64,000 nt of DNA from Agrobacterium tumefaciens str. B6 (lineage in GTDB: Bacteria > Pseudomonadota > Alphaproteobacteria > Rhizobiales > Rhizobiaceae): positions 496,001 to 560,000 of the forward strand of contig NZ_LMVK01000001.1 of the NCBI RefSeq assembly GCF_001541315.1, given 5' to 3'. This document shows positions 62,813 to 64,000 of the stretch, piece after piece. The position numbers and the translations under genes are program-made. The notes under the pieces were generated by a model. The model saw nothing but the letters and a program-made list of their open reading frames with translations, was not told the origin of the DNA and made no database searches. Position 1 is the first letter of the stretch; every line of letters begins with the position of its first letter.

Positions 62813-64000
62813 TCGCCGTCATTCCATGGTTCGGCCCAGTCGGCTTCTTCCAGAACCGGCATCATGGTCCTGCCTTCCACAAGGGCGAGCAACTGCTGGG
62901 CAATGCCGGTCCAGGTGAACAGGCTGCGCGCCTTGTGTGCCCCCATGCGGGAAAGCCGCCCGTAAAGCCGCTCGTGCTTGAACGGTTTCATCATGGTGAT
63001 GCCGAGGTCTTCCTTGTCGAAAGGATCGGCAAACAGCGCATGGCGGCCATAGCTCACGGCCCGGAACAACCCGCCATGGATGGTGACGACAGTTGGCGTG
63101 CCGCTCGCCATCGCCTCGATCGCGGTCATGCCGAACGGCTCGTAGCGGCTGGAAAGCACGAAAAGATCGGCAGCGCGATAGATATCCGGCAGGTCCTCGT
63201 CCGCGACATAACCGGAAAAGGCCACCTTGTCTTCCAGACCGAGCGCTTTCACCCGCTCCTTCAGCTGGTTGAGGATCGTGGTTTCCTGTTCGTCCATATT
63301 CTCACCGCCAACGGCGAGATGCAGACGGGCTTCCGGTTCACGCTCCGCAAGAACGGAGAAGCCGTCGATCAGCAGATCATAACCCTTGTTGGTGGCGAGC
63401 CGCCCGAGCGCCAGCACCACCTTGCCCTCGAAGCCGAAACGCTGCCGGATCATCTGCCGCGTCGCATCCGAAACCGGGAAGAAACGGTTGTCGTCATAAC
63501 CCGGCGGGATCATGTGGATATGCTTGCGTTTTTGCCCGTAATCCTCGATCAGGACATCCAGCTGTACCGGAGTGGTTGCGATAACCATGTCGCAGCTTCG
63601 ATAGATGATCAGTTCGTGCTGGATGCGCTCCCTGAAGTTGAACTCCAGTTCGAACGTGTCGGCCTTTTCCGGATAGTCCGTCTCCATCTGGCGCTTCTTC
63701 CAGATGCCAAGCGAATGCGGCGTGTGCAGATGCGGGATTTTGAGCGCTTCGGAGAGCCTCTGGCCTGCCACGCCGGCGTCCCAGTAATGGCTGTTGATGA
63801 AAGAATAATTCAGGTCGTTCTTCTTGATGAAACGCAGCGCGTTTTCGCACCATTCCATAAGGTGCCGGTGCAGATATTCCTTGGGAATGAAATCGCGTCC
63901 GCCGCAGGGAATGCGCACCACGCGGACGCGCTCGTCAACCTCGTCGAATTCCGGCTGGTCTTCGAAGCGGCGGGTATAAAGATCGACGGTGTAACCGAGC
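62809..64000 (-). CDS. mfpA: Mannosylfructose-phosphate synthase MfpA (partial)
   Basis: The C-terminal 396 residues of a GT4-type glycosyltransferase; the frame is open to the right edge, so the N-terminus is outside. HTPHSLGIWKKRQMETDY and ALGRLATNKGYDLLIDGF match sucrose-phosphate-synthase-like enzymes, and the nucleotide-sugar motif SSRYEPFGMTAIEAMASGTP has the E-x7-E pair. It joins mannose from GDP-mannose to fructose-6-phosphate. Position directly upstream of mfpB on the same strand supports the call. Confidence 0.88.
   Translation of the reverse strand, partial: LGYTVDLYTRRFEDQPEFDEVDERVRVVRIPCGGRDFIPKEYLHRHLMEWCENALRFIKKNDLNYSFINSHYWDAGVAGQRLSEALKIPHLHTPHSLGIWKKRQMETDYPEKADTFELEFNFRERIQHELIIYRSCDMVIATTPVQLDVLIEDYGQKRKHIHMIPPGYDDNRFFPVSDATRQMIRQRFGFEGKVVLALGRLATNKGYDLLIDGFSVLAEREPEARLHLAVGGENMDEQETTILNQLKERVKALGLEDKVAFSGYVADEDLPDIYRAADLFVLSSRYEPFGMTAIEAMASGTPTVVTIHGGLFRAVSYGRHALFADPFDKEDLGITMMKPFKHERLYGRLSRMGAHKARSLFTWTGIAQQLLALVEGRTMMPVLEEADWAEPWNDGD

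Overview
The window is a stretch of circular-chromosome housekeeping sequence from an alphaproteobacterium of the Rhizobiaceae, most likely the Agrobacterium tumefaciens species complex. The evidence is high GC, a tRNA-His of the alphaproteobacterial type (no G-1, A73), a PdhS-family cell-cycle kinase, split glyQ/glyS genes, rhizobial palindromic intergenic repeats and, at the right end, the mfpA-mfpB pair for mannosylfructose synthesis, which was described from A. tumefaciens. No phage, plasmid, insertion sequence or CRISPR array was seen.

Left part (0-16.5 kb). The start of a possible glutamine-synthetase-family gene runs off the left edge. Then come a BaiN/YhiN-type flavoprotein, two overlapping antisense small genes, a LysR regulator and isocitrate lyase (aceA), which is divergent from an XRE/short-chain-fatty-acyl-type regulator across an intergenic region rich in TTTGTAAA-like motifs. 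After these lie a putrescine-type ABC importer (potFGHI), a lone iron-type ABC permease and the 1261-residue PAS kinase PdhS1.

Middle (16.6-35 kb). This holds tRNA-His, a Ppx/GppA protein with a basic N-terminal extension translationally coupled to rlmE, an MFS exporter, a Tat-exported metallo-beta-lactamase-fold protein, guaB, a MAPEG protein, adhP with a dienelactone hydrolase, and the leftward genes moaB, ispE and a TPR protein. The polyprenyl diphosphate synthase gene follows, divergent from a DUF2007 / methyltransferase / S49 peptidase / small membrane protein series that leads into glyQ.

33-49 kb. glyQ and glyS are separated by a small secreted protein, LemA, an EPSP synthase with an unusual glyphosate-loop sequence, and a DUF2207 protein. 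LemA and DUF2207 are usual partners, so the EPSP synthase looks inserted between them. DUF523, a Cache chemoreceptor, an HPE1-like small secreted protein, purD and tex follow.

49-64 kb. Cyclopropane fatty acid synthase, MipA/OmpV, ubiA, DUF6101, a protein with six DUF1217-type repeats, a LysR regulator, DUF1127, glutamate-cysteine ligase, rsmE, a PiT phosphate transporter gene broken by two apparent single-base frameshifts, a Nudix hydrolase, mfpB and the partial mfpA.

Most of the window is ordinary core genome. The items that most deserve a second look are the frameshifted pit gene, the EPSP synthase inside the glyQ-glyS interval, the six-repeat DUF1217 protein, the basic tail on Ppx/GppA, the aceA/regulator operator region and two families of palindromic repeats. 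I did not find a convincing wholly new multi-gene system. Gene names rest on recognising protein motifs by eye; no database search was run.
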